This document shows, piece after piece, positions 1-7,450 of a stretch of DNA of 19,657 nt (its first letter is position 1; each line of letters opens with the position of its first letter). Source of the DNA: Candidatus Roizmanbacteria bacterium CG_4_10_14_0_8_um_filter_39_9. Its GTDB lineage: Bacteria > Patescibacteriota > Microgenomatia > UBA1406 > GWC2-37-13. The DNA lies in assembly GCA_002784505.1 (NCBI GenBank), contig PFLF01000092.1, positions 1-19,657 on the forward strand, given 5' to 3'. Position numbers and translations under genes: made by a program. The notes below the pieces were generated by a model. It was not told the origin of the DNA. It saw nothing but the letters and a program-made list of their open reading frames with translations, and made no database searches.

Positions 1-1
1 G

Positions 2-1381
2 ATAAATTCTTTTAATACCATTTATATTTTAGATCTCCATGGAAACAGTAAAAAGAAAGAAGTCGCACCTGACGGAAGCAAAGATGAAAATGTGTTTGAT
101 ATTATGCAGGGAGTAGCGATCATTATTGCTATCAAAAAAGGTAAGACTGATAAATTAGCTGAAGTTTATAAGAGTAATATCTGGGGAAAAAGAAAAGATA
201 AATTTGCACAATTAAACAAACATTCAATAAAAAATATTTTCTGGAAAAAAGTAAACCTAATTGGACCTTTCTATATGTTTGTAAACACGGATATAGAATT
301 ACAAAAAGAATATCAAAAAGGAATAAAAATAAATGAATTGTTTCCTGTAAATAGCGTTGGAATTGTAACATCTCGCGATAGATTTGTAATTGATAATAGC
401 AAGGAAATATTAAAGTATCGAATCGAAAATTTTGTTCGTGGAGATGATGATACTACGGTGAAAGAATCGCCTCAATTTAATTTTAAAAAAGCTAAAGAAA
501 TTCCTTTTAATGAAGAAAATATAAAAGAAATATCATATAGACCTTTTGATAATAAATATATTTATTATCAGGATTATTTCATTGAGAGAAGTAGAAAAGA
601 AACAATGAAACAATTTATTTTGGGGAAAAATATTGGATTAATTACAGTTAGACAAGTTGCAGAAGACAGCGGATTTAATCATGCTTTTATTTCAAAAAAT
701 ATTATTGAAAGCAGGATGACATTGAGTAACAAGAGAATTTGTTATTCTTTTCCTTTATATATTTATAACGAAAATGAAGGAACAAATTTTGATAAAACAA
801 AAAAACATTCAAATTTAAACCAAATTTTAGTAAAACAACTTTTAATAAATATTGATAAATATGAATGGACTGATGATCATGAAAATAAAAAAAATATTAG
901 TCAGGTAAGCCCTCTTGATATTTTGGATTACATCTATGCTATTTTGCACTCATCAAAATATAGAGAAACATATAAGGAATTATTAAAAATAGATTTTCCT
1001 CGTGTACCACCGACAAAAAATAGGAAGCAGTTTATAGGGCTGGTTGCATTGGGGGGAAAGCTGCGAAAACTGCATTTAATGGAAGATCAAAGTCTAGATA
1101 CTGTTTCAACAACTTTTTCTATTGAAGGGGATAATGTTGTTGAGCAGGTTAAGTATGATTCAGATAAAGTATGGATAAATAAAACACAGTATTTTGGCAG
1201 AATTCCAAAAGATGCATGGGAATTTTATATTGGTGGGTATCAACCGGCACAAAAATGGCTCAAAGACCGAAAGGGCGAAGGTCTCAATTTTCAAGACATT
1301 AAACACTATCAGAAGATTATTAAAGTACGGTTGGAGACAATTGAGATTATGAAACAAATTGATGAAGTTGGGATATTATGA
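2..1381 (+). CDS. Type ISP/IIG-like restriction-modification enzyme, C-terminal part (5' truncated by window edge)
   Basis: The frame is open from base 2, so the gene begins before the window; about 459 residues are visible. The first residues include the motif IYILDLHGNSKKKE followed by DGSKDENVFDIMQGVAI, a signature I recognise from the end of the N6-adenine methyltransferase core of type ISP/IIG enzymes. The remainder, rich in Lys, Asn and Ile, would be the target-recognition region and includes a YRPFDNKYIYY-type block and the C-terminal PKDAWEFYIGGYQPAQKWLKDRKG block seen in these proteins. Such enzymes methylate one DNA strand and cut unmodified foreign DNA; the helicase, nuclease and catalytic methylase motifs would lie upstream and cannot be checked here. 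A GTG at 92 is an internal codon, not a start. The TGA stop overlaps the next ATG (ATGA). Family assignment is by recognition; the exact subtype is inferred. Confidence 0.75.
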   Translation: MNSFNTIYILDLHGNSKKKEVAPDGSKDENVFDIMQGVAIIIAIKKGKTDKLAEVYKSNIWGKRKDKFAQLNKHSIKNIFWKKVNLIGPFYMFVNTDIELQKEYQKGIKINELFPVNSVGIVTSRDRFVIDNSKEILKYRIENFVRGDDDTTVKESPQFNFKKAKEIPFNEENIKEISYRPFDNKYIYYQDYFIERSRKETMKQFILGKNIGLITVRQVAEDSGFNHAFISKNIIESRMTLSNKRICYSFPLYIYNENEGTNFDKTKKHSNLNQILVKQLLINIDKYEWTDDHENKKNISQVSPLDILDYIYAILHSSKYRETYKELLKIDFPRVPPTKNRKQFIGLVALGGKLRKLHLMEDQSLDTVSTTFSIEGDNVVEQVKYDSDKVWINKTQYFGRIPKDAWEFYIGGYQPAQKWLKDRKGEGLNFQDIKHYQKIIKVRLETIEIMKQIDEVGIL

Positions 1382-1851
1382 AAAAAGAAATAGCTCTTTT
1401 TGAAGGAAAGAAAATTAGAAGAATCTGGGATGAGACAAAAGCGACTGGTAAGTATTACGCGACTGCTGTTGCAAGTACCGAAGTGTTATTCCGTTTGATC
1501 CAGTCAATTCCCTCTCCTCATGCTGAACCGTTTAAACTATGGCTTGCTAAAGTTGGTTATGAACGAATACAAGAAATTTCTGACCCCGAGCAGGCTCTCA
1601 ACAGGTCGCGGGACTATTGGCAAAAAATGGGACGAAGTGAAAAATGGATCCAACAGCGCATGATGGGGCAGGAAATACGCAATAAGTTGACAGAAGAAAA
1701 TTTGTTATCAAGTGATATGGTTATCTTAAAAAGAAATAACGGTTTTTGTCATCCCCTTGAAGAGGGTGATCCAGTCTACAATCATATTCAGATAAGTAAC
1801 TTTAGTCTGGATTCCCGCCTCCGCGGGAATGACAGTAATAAGCACATATGA
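1378..1851 (+). pseudogene. Decayed BRO-N/phage antirepressor-like protein gene
   Basis: The 157-residue product starts MKKEIALFEGKKIRRIWDE and then jumps to a block including LFRLIQSIPSPHAEPFKLWL and AKVGYERIQEI, followed by MGRSEKWIQQRMMGQEIRNKL. These blocks occur, in this order, in BRO-N family proteins (related to phage antirepressors and DinD-like proteins) usually about 270-290 residues long. Here the roughly 70 residues of BRO-N core that should lie between the first and second blocks are missing, and everything after the RNKLT motif is replaced by an unrelated tail. The last residues, SLDSRLRGND, are simply a translated palindromic repeat. I infer an internal deletion plus 3' truncation, so DNA binding is probably lost. 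Both ends overlap neighbours by 4 nt (ATGA), so the remnant may survive because it keeps the uvrD-like gene translationally coupled. A shortened but still functional protein cannot be excluded. Confidence 0.65.
1805..1836 (+). repeat. Dispersed palindromic (REP-like) repeat, SRLRGND type
   Basis: ATTCCCGC (1811-1818) and GCGGGAAT (1823-1830) form a perfect 8-bp inverted repeat with a CTCC loop, flanked by GTCTGG and GACAG. This matches a widely dispersed palindrome in bacterial genomes that often creates proteins ending in SRLRGND, as it does here in the decayed upstream gene. There is no U-tract after the stem, so it is not an obvious terminator. Only one copy is present in this window, so its repeat nature rests on recognition. 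Confidence 0.7.
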
Positions 1852-4841
1852 ATAACATTAGATTTGAAAAAAAATATTCGGGACTAAACCCCTCCCAAAA
1901 AAAGGCAGTCGATACTATTGAGGGACCTGTTATGGTTATTGCCGGACCGGGTACCGGGAAAACGCAGACGCTCATTTTACGCATAGCGAACATCCTTCTT
2001 AAAACCCAGGTCAATCCGGAGAATATTCTTGTCCTTACCTTCACGGAGTCGGCCGTACACGAAATGAGAAAAAGGCTCGTTGAACTTATTGGCACAGCAG
2101 GATATCGCGTGGAGGTAAACACCTTTCATGGCTTCTGCAATGATTTGATTCAGTATCATACCGAACATTTTGAGCATTTGGCAGGTTCGGTGAGCCTCGA
2201 AGAAGTTGAGCAAATAGGCATCATTGAGAGAATCATTTCATCCCGGACATTTGAGCATATTAAACCGTTTGGAGCTCCGGAATTTTATATACGGCCCATT
2301 CTGAAAGCAATCGATGAATTGAAAAAAGAAGGGATTACCCCACAGGCTTTGCGTGACGGGCTGAAGGTACAAAAAAAAGAGGTAATAGGCTCAGATATGA
2401 AAGACGGTTTGCGCGAAACTAAGTTTAAATATATAGCGAGAAGCGTTGAACTTGCAGATGTCTATGAAGCGTATCAGAAGATTCTTCGAGATGAGAAAAA
2501 ATATGATTTTAACGATATGATCCTTGAGGTTATTGATGCACTGAGGCGGCTATCACTTCTTCGGATGCAACTTCAGGAACAATATCAATATATATTAATC
2601 GATGAACATCAAGACACAAATGCGGCACAAAACAGAGTAGTCGAACTCTTGGGGAGCGGCGAAAACCCGAATATCTTTGTGGTGGGGGATGAGAAACAAG
2701 CAATTTTCCGGTTCCAGGGGGCATCTCTTGAGAACTTTCTTTACTTTAAACATAAATACAAGGCGGCGTCGCTCATAAATTTAGAAGACAATTATCGTTC
2801 CACCCAATCAATCCTTGATGCGGCAGGAGCACTTATCAAAAATAATCCCAAATCTCAAGCCCTTCCGTTTCCCCCTGATCTACGGGCAGCCAAATCGGAA
2901 AAAAAAGAACGCCTTATAGACGTTGCAGCACTGTCATCGTATGTGGGCGAACAGTATTTTATTGCTCAAAATATTGCCAAACTACTTCAAAAGAAAAAGA
3001 CACCTCCACAGGAGATTGCAATATTGGTACGCAACAATAGGGACACCTTTCCGTTTATTTCACTTTTTCAGAAAGAGCAGATTCCTTTTGTTGTCGAGTC
3101 AGATGCCGATGTGAGTGAGAATATATTTATTCAAAAATTACTGTCGCTTTTTGACTCAATTTTAGATATTGGAAATGACAATAAGCTTATCGAAGCGATG
3201 CATATAAATACATTCCATATTAATCCGGTCGATATATACCGGCTAGCTGCATTTGTATCACAAAAACATTTGAATCTGTGGGACATCATAGAAAAGCTTG
3301 ACGACTATCAGGATGAGCTTCATCTTGAGAGCACTCAACCAATCATCGTGTTTTCACAGAAACTGAAAAATTGGAAAACGCTCAGTATGAACGATAGTAT
3401 CGATAATGTGTTTATCGACGTACTCAACACCTCGGGTATTCTTGCTTCCATCCTGGAGACCTCTCAAAGCTTCGAAGTCATTGAGAAAGTTTCACTGCTG
3501 TATAACGAGGTAAAAAAAGAGGTTTCCAAACATCATCTGTATCGACTTACCCATTTTATGCAACATTTGGAACTTCTCAAAAAACACAATATAAAGCTTG
3601 AATCGCGGGCAAAGGGAGGAGTTGTTCCAGCAGTACGACTGATGACGGTGCATCGGTCTAAGGGACTAGAGTTTGACTACGTATATTTACCACATGCTTA
3701 CGATGGGCACTGGGGAAATAAACGAAAGAGATCGGGTCTTTTTTCTCTCCCTTGGGAACATCTTTCGGTGAAATATGACACGCTTCTTGAAGAGACGGCG
3801 AACGAAGACGAACGGAGACTTTTTTATGTGGGGATTACACGGGCACGGAAACACGTGACGATGTCATATGCCTGTGAGAATGAGAAAGGCAAAGCTCAGA
3901 TACCCTCGCAGTTTATTGAAGAGTTAGGAGCCTCCTCTCAATCTCAAATCGACGGCTCTCATTATGATCTTGAACTTTCAAAAAATCCCGCAGTTTTCCT
4001 ACAACAGGACGATACTCATATTCTTGACACCAAATCAGTCTTTTTCGCACATAAAGAATTTTTTCAGGATCTTTTTTCTGCCCGAGGGCTTTCCGTTTCG
4101 GGACTCAACAACTATCTAACCTGCCCCTGGAAATATTTTTTTAGAAATCTTCTCAGGATTCCTGACAGCAAAAATAAAAATCTTATATTTGGCACCTCTA
4201 TTCACTTTGCTCTTAATCAGTATATTGCGCAGGCAAAAAAAATGACGCTGCCGGAAGTTATTAATTCTTTTATGCAGTCGCTTTCAACTTCGCAGGTGAA
4301 TGAGGTCGAACTAATAGAGTTGCAAAACAAAGGAATACAAGTGTTAACGGGATATTACAACCGTATGAAACAGTGGAAGGGGACGCTACAACCGGAGGTA
4401 ATCATCAAAGGGATACGATTTGCCAATGATGCATATCTGAATGGACGCATTGATATGATTGAGTCGCTCGATAATAAAGGCAATGTAACGGTTTATGATT
4501 TCAAAACAGGTAAACCGAAAAGCCGCAACACGATTGAGGGGAATACAAAAGGAGCAACAGGTGATTATAAAAGACAGCTTGTTTTTTACAAACTGATTCT
4601 TGAGAGATATAAAGAAGGCAGGCTAAAATGGAAAGTCAAAGATGGAGTTATAGAGTTTGTTGAGCCAGACCCCAAAGGAGTTTACAAATCCGAGCGCTTT
4701 TCAATAACGGAGGGTGAGGTTAAGGATCTTGAAAAAATTCTTTTGAAAGTTGTTGGCGAAATAAAATCTCTTTCATTTTGGGATAAAAAGTGCGAAGAGA
4801 AAGACTGCCCTTATTGTAAAATGAGATCGTATATTGGTTAA
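1848..4841 (+). CDS. UvrD/PcrA-type superfamily I helicase fused to a RecB-family (PD-D/E-XK) nuclease
   Basis: A 997-residue DNA helicase-nuclease that likely unwinds and trims DNA ends in repair or recombination. Helicase motifs are in order: Walker A GPGTGKT (residues 33-39), Walker B with IDEHQD (about 251-256; His replaces the usual Phe of DEFQD), motif III VVGDEKQAIFRFQG, motif IV EDNYRST, motif V TVHRSKGLEFDYVYLPHAYD and motif VI RRLFYVGITRARK. The C-terminal nuclease begins near LSVSGLNNYLTCPW, with GTSIH (His786), GRID (Asp869) and DFKTGK (Asp884, Lys886) as the catalytic set. Cys759 and Cys982, Cys987 and Cys990 are placed like the Fe-S cluster ligands of AddB/Cas4-type nucleases. 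CPR genomes commonly carry such fusions, and it may stand in for RecBCD/AddAB. The start overlaps the preceding stop by 4 nt. Whether it belongs functionally to the adjacent restriction locus or is housekeeping is not settled. Confidence 0.9.
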   Translation: MNNIRFEKKYSGLNPSQKKAVDTIEGPVMVIAGPGTGKTQTLILRIANILLKTQVNPENILVLTFTESAVHEMRKRLVELIGTAGYRVEVNTFHGFCNDLIQYHTEHFEHLAGSVSLEEVEQIGIIERIISSRTFEHIKPFGAPEFYIRPILKAIDELKKEGITPQALRDGLKVQKKEVIGSDMKDGLRETKFKYIARSVELADVYEAYQKILRDEKKYDFNDMILEVIDALRRLSLLRMQLQEQYQYILIDEHQDTNAAQNRVVELLGSGENPNIFVVGDEKQAIFRFQGASLENFLYFKHKYKAASLINLEDNYRSTQSILDAAGALIKNNPKSQALPFPPDLRAAKSEKKERLIDVAALSSYVGEQYFIAQNIAKLLQKKKTPPQEIAILVRNNRDTFPFISLFQKEQIPFVVESDADVSENIFIQKLLSLFDSILDIGNDNKLIEAMHINTFHINPVDIYRLAAFVSQKHLNLWDIIEKLDDYQDELHLESTQPIIVFSQKLKNWKTLSMNDSIDNVFIDVLNTSGILASILETSQSFEVIEKVSLLYNEVKKEVSKHHLYRLTHFMQHLELLKKHNIKLESRAKGGVVPAVRLMTVHRSKGLEFDYVYLPHAYDGHWGNKRKRSGLFSLPWEHLSVKYDTLLEETANEDERRLFYVGITRARKHVTMSYACENEKGKAQIPSQFIEELGASSQSQIDGSHYDLELSKNPAVFLQQDDTHILDTKSVFFAHKEFFQDLFSARGLSVSGLNNYLTCPWKYFFRNLLRIPDSKNKNLIFGTSIHFALNQYIAQAKKMTLPEVINSFMQSLSTSQVNEVELIELQNKGIQVLTGYYNRMKQWKGTLQPEVIIKGIRFANDAYLNGRIDMIESLDNKGNVTVYDFKTGKPKSRNTIEGNTKGATGDYKRQLVFYKLILERYKEGRLKWKVKDGVIEFVEPDPKGVYKSERFSITEGEVKDLEKILLKVVGEIKSLSFWDKKCEEKDCPYCKMRSYIG

Positions 4842-5668
4842 TGTCTATAGTGAGCTTCGTAAACTGCTGCAATGTGGAATATGACAAAGAGAATAAACGA
4901 TAGTATTGCCGTGATAGGATAAAGTAAATACAAAGAGAAAGAGCAGGAGAAGAGCAGCAAGGGGAGTGTTGCTGCGTGAAGTCCAAGCTGAAAAATCTTT
5001 TTAATATGGTACTTTCTATTGAAAAGTCTATAAAACAGGGCAGTAAATATGCTTACCAATCCAACAAGCATAAAGCCCGATATGGCAAGGATCAGAGGGG
5101 CAAGAATAACTAAAGCGATAATGGCATAGGGCAGATAGCGATCTAAAACATTAAATAATATCGAATTTAGCTGAGACAGATTATGTTTTGTATATTTTGT
5201 TGACGGATCAGAAAGTGTATTGAGATGGCGTTTCCATAAAAAAACTCCACTTCCGTAGGCAACGTCATTGCCGGTTACCAGAATTTTAGTTTGATATGAA
5301 TGAAAGTTTTCGATCTTGCCCCGTTCATCAATAACAGCAAATAATGTTGGATGATTCTTGTCACAAGATAACCACACAAAAAAAGGTCTGTCTGCGTTTG
5401 TTGATAGAATTCCACGTGAAAGATAAATATTATAATTGTCCGGAAATTTTGCGATCGTCCTTGATACGCATTCTCGGTAGGTATTTAGCAAATCTAATCG
5501 GAGATAGGACGCCCCTTTTATGACGAGTATCATATATATGATGGTTAAGATAGAAAAAAAATATTTGAGTGATTGAGAAAAACGCAAATGTAGTATCTTC
5601 GAATAGTACGGTTCGTGGGGGAGGATACTGTTTAAAAAAACGGAAAAAAAGGCCTTGACTTTTTTCAT
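4838..5668 (-). CDS. DUF1189-like multi-pass membrane protein
   Basis: A 276-residue protein of unknown function. It begins MKKVKAFFSVFLNSILPHEP (short cytoplasmic N-terminus), then has a first membrane segment near residues 36-52, an exported loop of about 125 residues containing FPDNYNIYLSRGILST and LFAVIDERGK, and hydrophobic segments near 180-214, 228-250 and 252-270. This layout and the exported-domain motifs resemble the DUF1189 family; the match is by eye and moderate. An ATG 51 nt further upstream (5719) is in frame, but I chose 5668 because a good promoter lies between the two and MKKVKAFF matches family N-termini. The stop overlaps the stop region of the helicase-nuclease gene on the other strand by 4 nt (convergent). 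It is transcribed divergently from tuf. Confidence 0.6.
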   Translation of the reverse strand: MKKVKAFFSVFLNSILPHEPYYSKILHLRFSQSLKYFFSILTIIYMILVIKGASYLRLDLLNTYRECVSRTIAKFPDNYNIYLSRGILSTNADRPFFVWLSCDKNHPTLFAVIDERGKIENFHSYQTKILVTGNDVAYGSGVFLWKRHLNTLSDPSTKYTKHNLSQLNSILFNVLDRYLPYAIIALVILAPLILAISGFMLVGLVSIFTALFYRLFNRKYHIKKIFQLGLHAATLPLLLFSCSFSLYLLYPITAILSFILFVIFHIAAVYEAHYRH

Positions 5669-5678
5669 CTTACCAATT

Positions 5679-5707
5679 ATGATAGAGAAGTCAGGAAAAA
5701 AAATCAA
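5679..5707 (-). promoter_or_regulatory. Promoter of the DUF1189-like gene, leaderless-type spacing
   Basis: On the minus strand TTGATT (5707-5702) and TATCAT (5684-5679) are separated by exactly 17 nt. Ten bases separate the -10 box from the ATG at 5668, so transcription would start at or almost at the start codon. No Shine-Dalgarno sequence precedes the ATG, which fits a leaderless mRNA. The in-frame ATG at 5719 would lie upstream of this promoter. Confidence 0.5.
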
Positions 5708-5781
5708 CTTCGTTTGCAATGGTCAAACTTTTAGGTTGGTGTTTTTTCTGTTAATTTAAATTACTAATTTATTTTTTTTAT

Positions 5782-6966
5782 ATGGCAGACGGCGTTTTTA
5801 CGAGAAACAAACCTCATTTGAACATTGGTACCATTGGTCATGTTGATCACGGTAAAACAACAACAACTTCTGCGATTCATTATTATCTTTCAAAAAAAGG
5901 TCTTGCAAAATTCATGAAGTATGAAGACATTGATAAAGCTCCTGAGGAAAGAGCACGCGGTGTCACCATCAACCTTCATCACTCGGAGTATGAAACGGAG
6001 AAAAGGCATTATGCACATATTGATGCCCCAGGACATGCTGATTATATTAAAAATATGATCACCGGAGCAGCCCAGATGGACGGAGCAATTCTTGTCGTCT
6101 CGGCACCCGATGGACCAATGCCTCAGACACGTGAACATATTCTTCTTGCAAAACAGGTTAACGTTCCTGCAATTGTGGTCTATCTAAACAAGGTTGATAT
6201 GGTTGCTGACAAAGAGATTCTTGATCTTGTTGAAATGGAAGTAAGAGACCTTCTTACCAAGTACGGATTTCCGGGAGACAAAGTACCCGTAATCAAAGGC
6301 TCTTCAATGAAAGCTCTTCAGGATGATCCGGACTCACTTAAGGCCATTGGAGATCTCATGGATGCAGTTGATACCTATATTCCTGAGCCAGTTAGACCAA
6401 CTGACAAGCCATTCCTTATGCCTGTTGAGGATGTATTTACCATCCAAGGCCGTGGAACCGTTGTTACCGGTCGGGCGGAGCGTGGTGTTTTGAAGGTGAA
6501 TGATGAGGTCGAGATAATCGGACTTGTCGAAACAAAAAAAACTGTTATTACCGGCATTGAGATGTTTAGAAAGACATTGGATGAGGCTCGTGCAGGTGAT
6601 AACATCGGACTACTTCTTCGAGGAATTGAAAAAGAAGATGTACAGAGAGGCCAGGTAATTGCAAAACCAGGATCGATCACCCCACATACTGAATTTGAGG
6701 CACAGATTTACGTCCTTAAAAAAGAAGAAGGCGGACGACACACACCTTTTTTCACTGGATACAGACCGCAGTTCTATATCAGAACAACCGATGTTACGGG
6801 AGAATTAAACCTTCCAGCAGGAGTTGAAATGGTTATGCCAGGAGACGATATCAAAATTACCGGAAAACTTATTTATCCCGTTGCCCTTGAAGAAGGTATG
6901 AAATTTGCCATCCGCGAAGGTGGACATACCGTCGGAGCAGGAGTAGTCACAAAGGTGACGAAATAA
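5782..6966 (+). CDS. tuf: Elongation factor Tu
   Basis: EF-Tu, the GTPase that carries aminoacyl-tRNA to the ribosomal A site; 394 residues, the normal length. G1 is GHVDHGKT (19-26), switch I contains RGVTIN (59-64), G3 is DAPGH (81-85, with the catalytic His85), G4 is NKVD (136-139), and the G5 region is GSSMKAL (173-179) rather than the usual GSALKAL. Domains 2 and 3 follow, with RGTVVTGRAERG and the C-terminal GGHTVGAGVV block intact. G3 is DAPGH where many bacteria have DCPGH, and NKVD where NKCD is common; both are functional-looking variants. fusA, rpsL and rpsG of the str operon are not upstream; instead the gene faces away from the DUF1189-like gene across 113 nt. There is no clear SD before the ATG (a T-rich tract precedes it) and I could not place a convincing promoter. 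rpsJ follows after 50 nt. Confidence 0.97.
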   Translation: MADGVFTRNKPHLNIGTIGHVDHGKTTTTSAIHYYLSKKGLAKFMKYEDIDKAPEERARGVTINLHHSEYETEKRHYAHIDAPGHADYIKNMITGAAQMDGAILVVSAPDGPMPQTREHILLAKQVNVPAIVVYLNKVDMVADKEILDLVEMEVRDLLTKYGFPGDKVPVIKGSSMKALQDDPDSLKAIGDLMDAVDTYIPEPVRPTDKPFLMPVEDVFTIQGRGTVVTGRAERGVLKVNDEVEIIGLVETKKTVITGIEMFRKTLDEARAGDNIGLLLRGIEKEDVQRGQVIAKPGSITPHTEFEAQIYVLKKEEGGRHTPFFTGYRPQFYIRTTDVTGELNLPAGVEMVMPGDDIKITGKLIYPVALEEGMKFAIREGGHTVGAGVVTKVTK

Positions 6967-7016
6967 GTCAAGCGGATTAATTAATGTGTTTGTTGACATT
7001 TTAGCACTTTTACATT

Positions 7017-7325
7017 ATGCCAAAAGGAAGAATACGAATTAAGTTGAAAGCGTACGATTATAGATTAATCGACGATACCTGTCAAAAACTTGTTGATACA
7101 GCGATCAGAACAGGTGCGTCAATTATTGGTCCGATTCCGCTCCCGACGAAAAAGGAAGTTTTTGTGGTAAACAAAGCTTCTTTTGTTGATAAAGATGCAC
7201 GCGAACATTTTGCGCTAAAAACACACAAACGGCTTATTGACATAGTTAATCCTACTAATCAGACAATTGATTCCCTCATGCATCTTGAGTTACCGGCAGG
7301 TGTCGAGGTAGAGGTTAAGATGTAA
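7017..7325 (+). CDS. rpsJ: Small ribosomal subunit protein uS10
   Basis: 30S head protein, also the NusB partner in antitermination; 102 residues, the normal size. The sequence runs from MPKGRIRIKLKAYDYRLID through IIGPIPLPTKKE to HLELPAGVEVEVKM, with the conserved PIPLPT loop and the KTHKRLIDI segment. It follows tuf by 50 nt as in classical str/S10 junctions. The ATG at 7017 has no SD. Unlike the classical S10 operon, it is separated from rplC by 125 nt that contain a promoter and an attenuator-like structure, so tuf-rpsJ and the genes from rplC on may be regulated apart. Confidence 0.97.
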   Translation: MPKGRIRIKLKAYDYRLIDDTCQKLVDTAIRTGASIIGPIPLPTKKEVFVVNKASFVDKDAREHFALKTHKRLIDIVNPTNQTIDSLMHLELPAGVEVEVKM

Positions 7326-7335
7326 CAATCTCTTC

Positions 7336-7364
7336 TTGAAGATTTGAAGTAAGTATTATATAAT
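7336..7364 (+). promoter_or_regulatory. Promoter for the rplC operon
   Basis: TTGAAG (7336-7341) and a perfect TATAAT (7359-7364) are separated by 17 nt, the ideal sigma-70-type spacing. It lies 10 nt after the rpsJ stop. Predicted transcription starts near 7371-7374, giving a leader of about 80 nt before rplC. This is the best promoter in the window. Confidence 0.7.
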
Positions 7365-7373
7365 GTGATTCGC

Positions 7374-7400
7374 ATGTTTTGGGTGATGATTGAGGTTTGA
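7374..7400 (+). CDS. Candidate leader peptide (8 codons) in the rplC attenuator
   Basis: A short ORF reads MFWVMIEV and ends in TGA at 7398-7400. Its ATG lies 9 nt after the TATAAT box, the same distance as at infA, so it could be translated from a leaderless transcript. The last codons (7388-7397) overlap the 5' arm of the proposed antiterminator hairpin (7388-7395). A ribosome reaching the stop would cover that arm and let the terminator form. An ORF this short may occur by chance; the support is its position, not its sequence. Confidence 0.3.
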   Translation: MFWVMIEV

Positions 7401-7429
7401 TTATCCCCAATCTGGGGGTTTATTTTTTT
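7388..7429 (+). terminator. Attenuator: intrinsic terminator with competing antiterminator upstream of rplC
   Basis: The terminator stem pairs 7403-7409 (ATCCCCA) with 7413-7419 (TGGGGGT) around a 3-nt loop, with one G-T wobble, and is followed by a T-rich tract to 7429 (TTTATTTTTTT). The antiterminator pairs GATTGAGG (7388-7395) with CCCCAATC (7405-7412), 7 of 8 positions, across a 9-nt loop. Both structures need the CCCCA segment, so they exclude each other. It sits between a strong promoter and rplC. The terminator is directly visible; the switching is inferred. Confidence 0.6.
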
Positions 7430-7450
7430 GGTTATTAACTTTGATTTTCT

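Noticed and set aside
1378..1381. UGA recoding as in Gracilibacteria or SR1
   Set aside because: TGA ends several genes at the expected length (the restriction enzyme, rplP, rplR), while conserved Gly positions use normal codons. The standard bacterial code applies.
1805..1836. The GC-rich palindrome as a transcription terminator
   Set aside because: No T-tract follows the stem, and the downstream gene overlaps the upstream frame, so termination here would be odd. It fits a dispersed repeat better.
5669..5719. The longer start of the DUF1189-like gene at 5719
   Set aside because: The 17 extra residues do not match family starts, and a well-spaced promoter lies between this ATG and the one at 5668.
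5720..5781. A promoter for tuf in the T-rich region before its ATG
   Set aside because: Several AT-rich hexamers exist but none pairs with a -35 at sensible spacing; I could not choose one with any support.
6993..7016. TTGACA (6993-6998) and TACATT (7011-7016) upstream of rpsJ as a promoter
   Set aside because: The spacer is only 12 nt, far from 17, and the second box touches the ATG. No other -10 fits at the right distance, so rpsJ is more likely co-transcribed with tuf.
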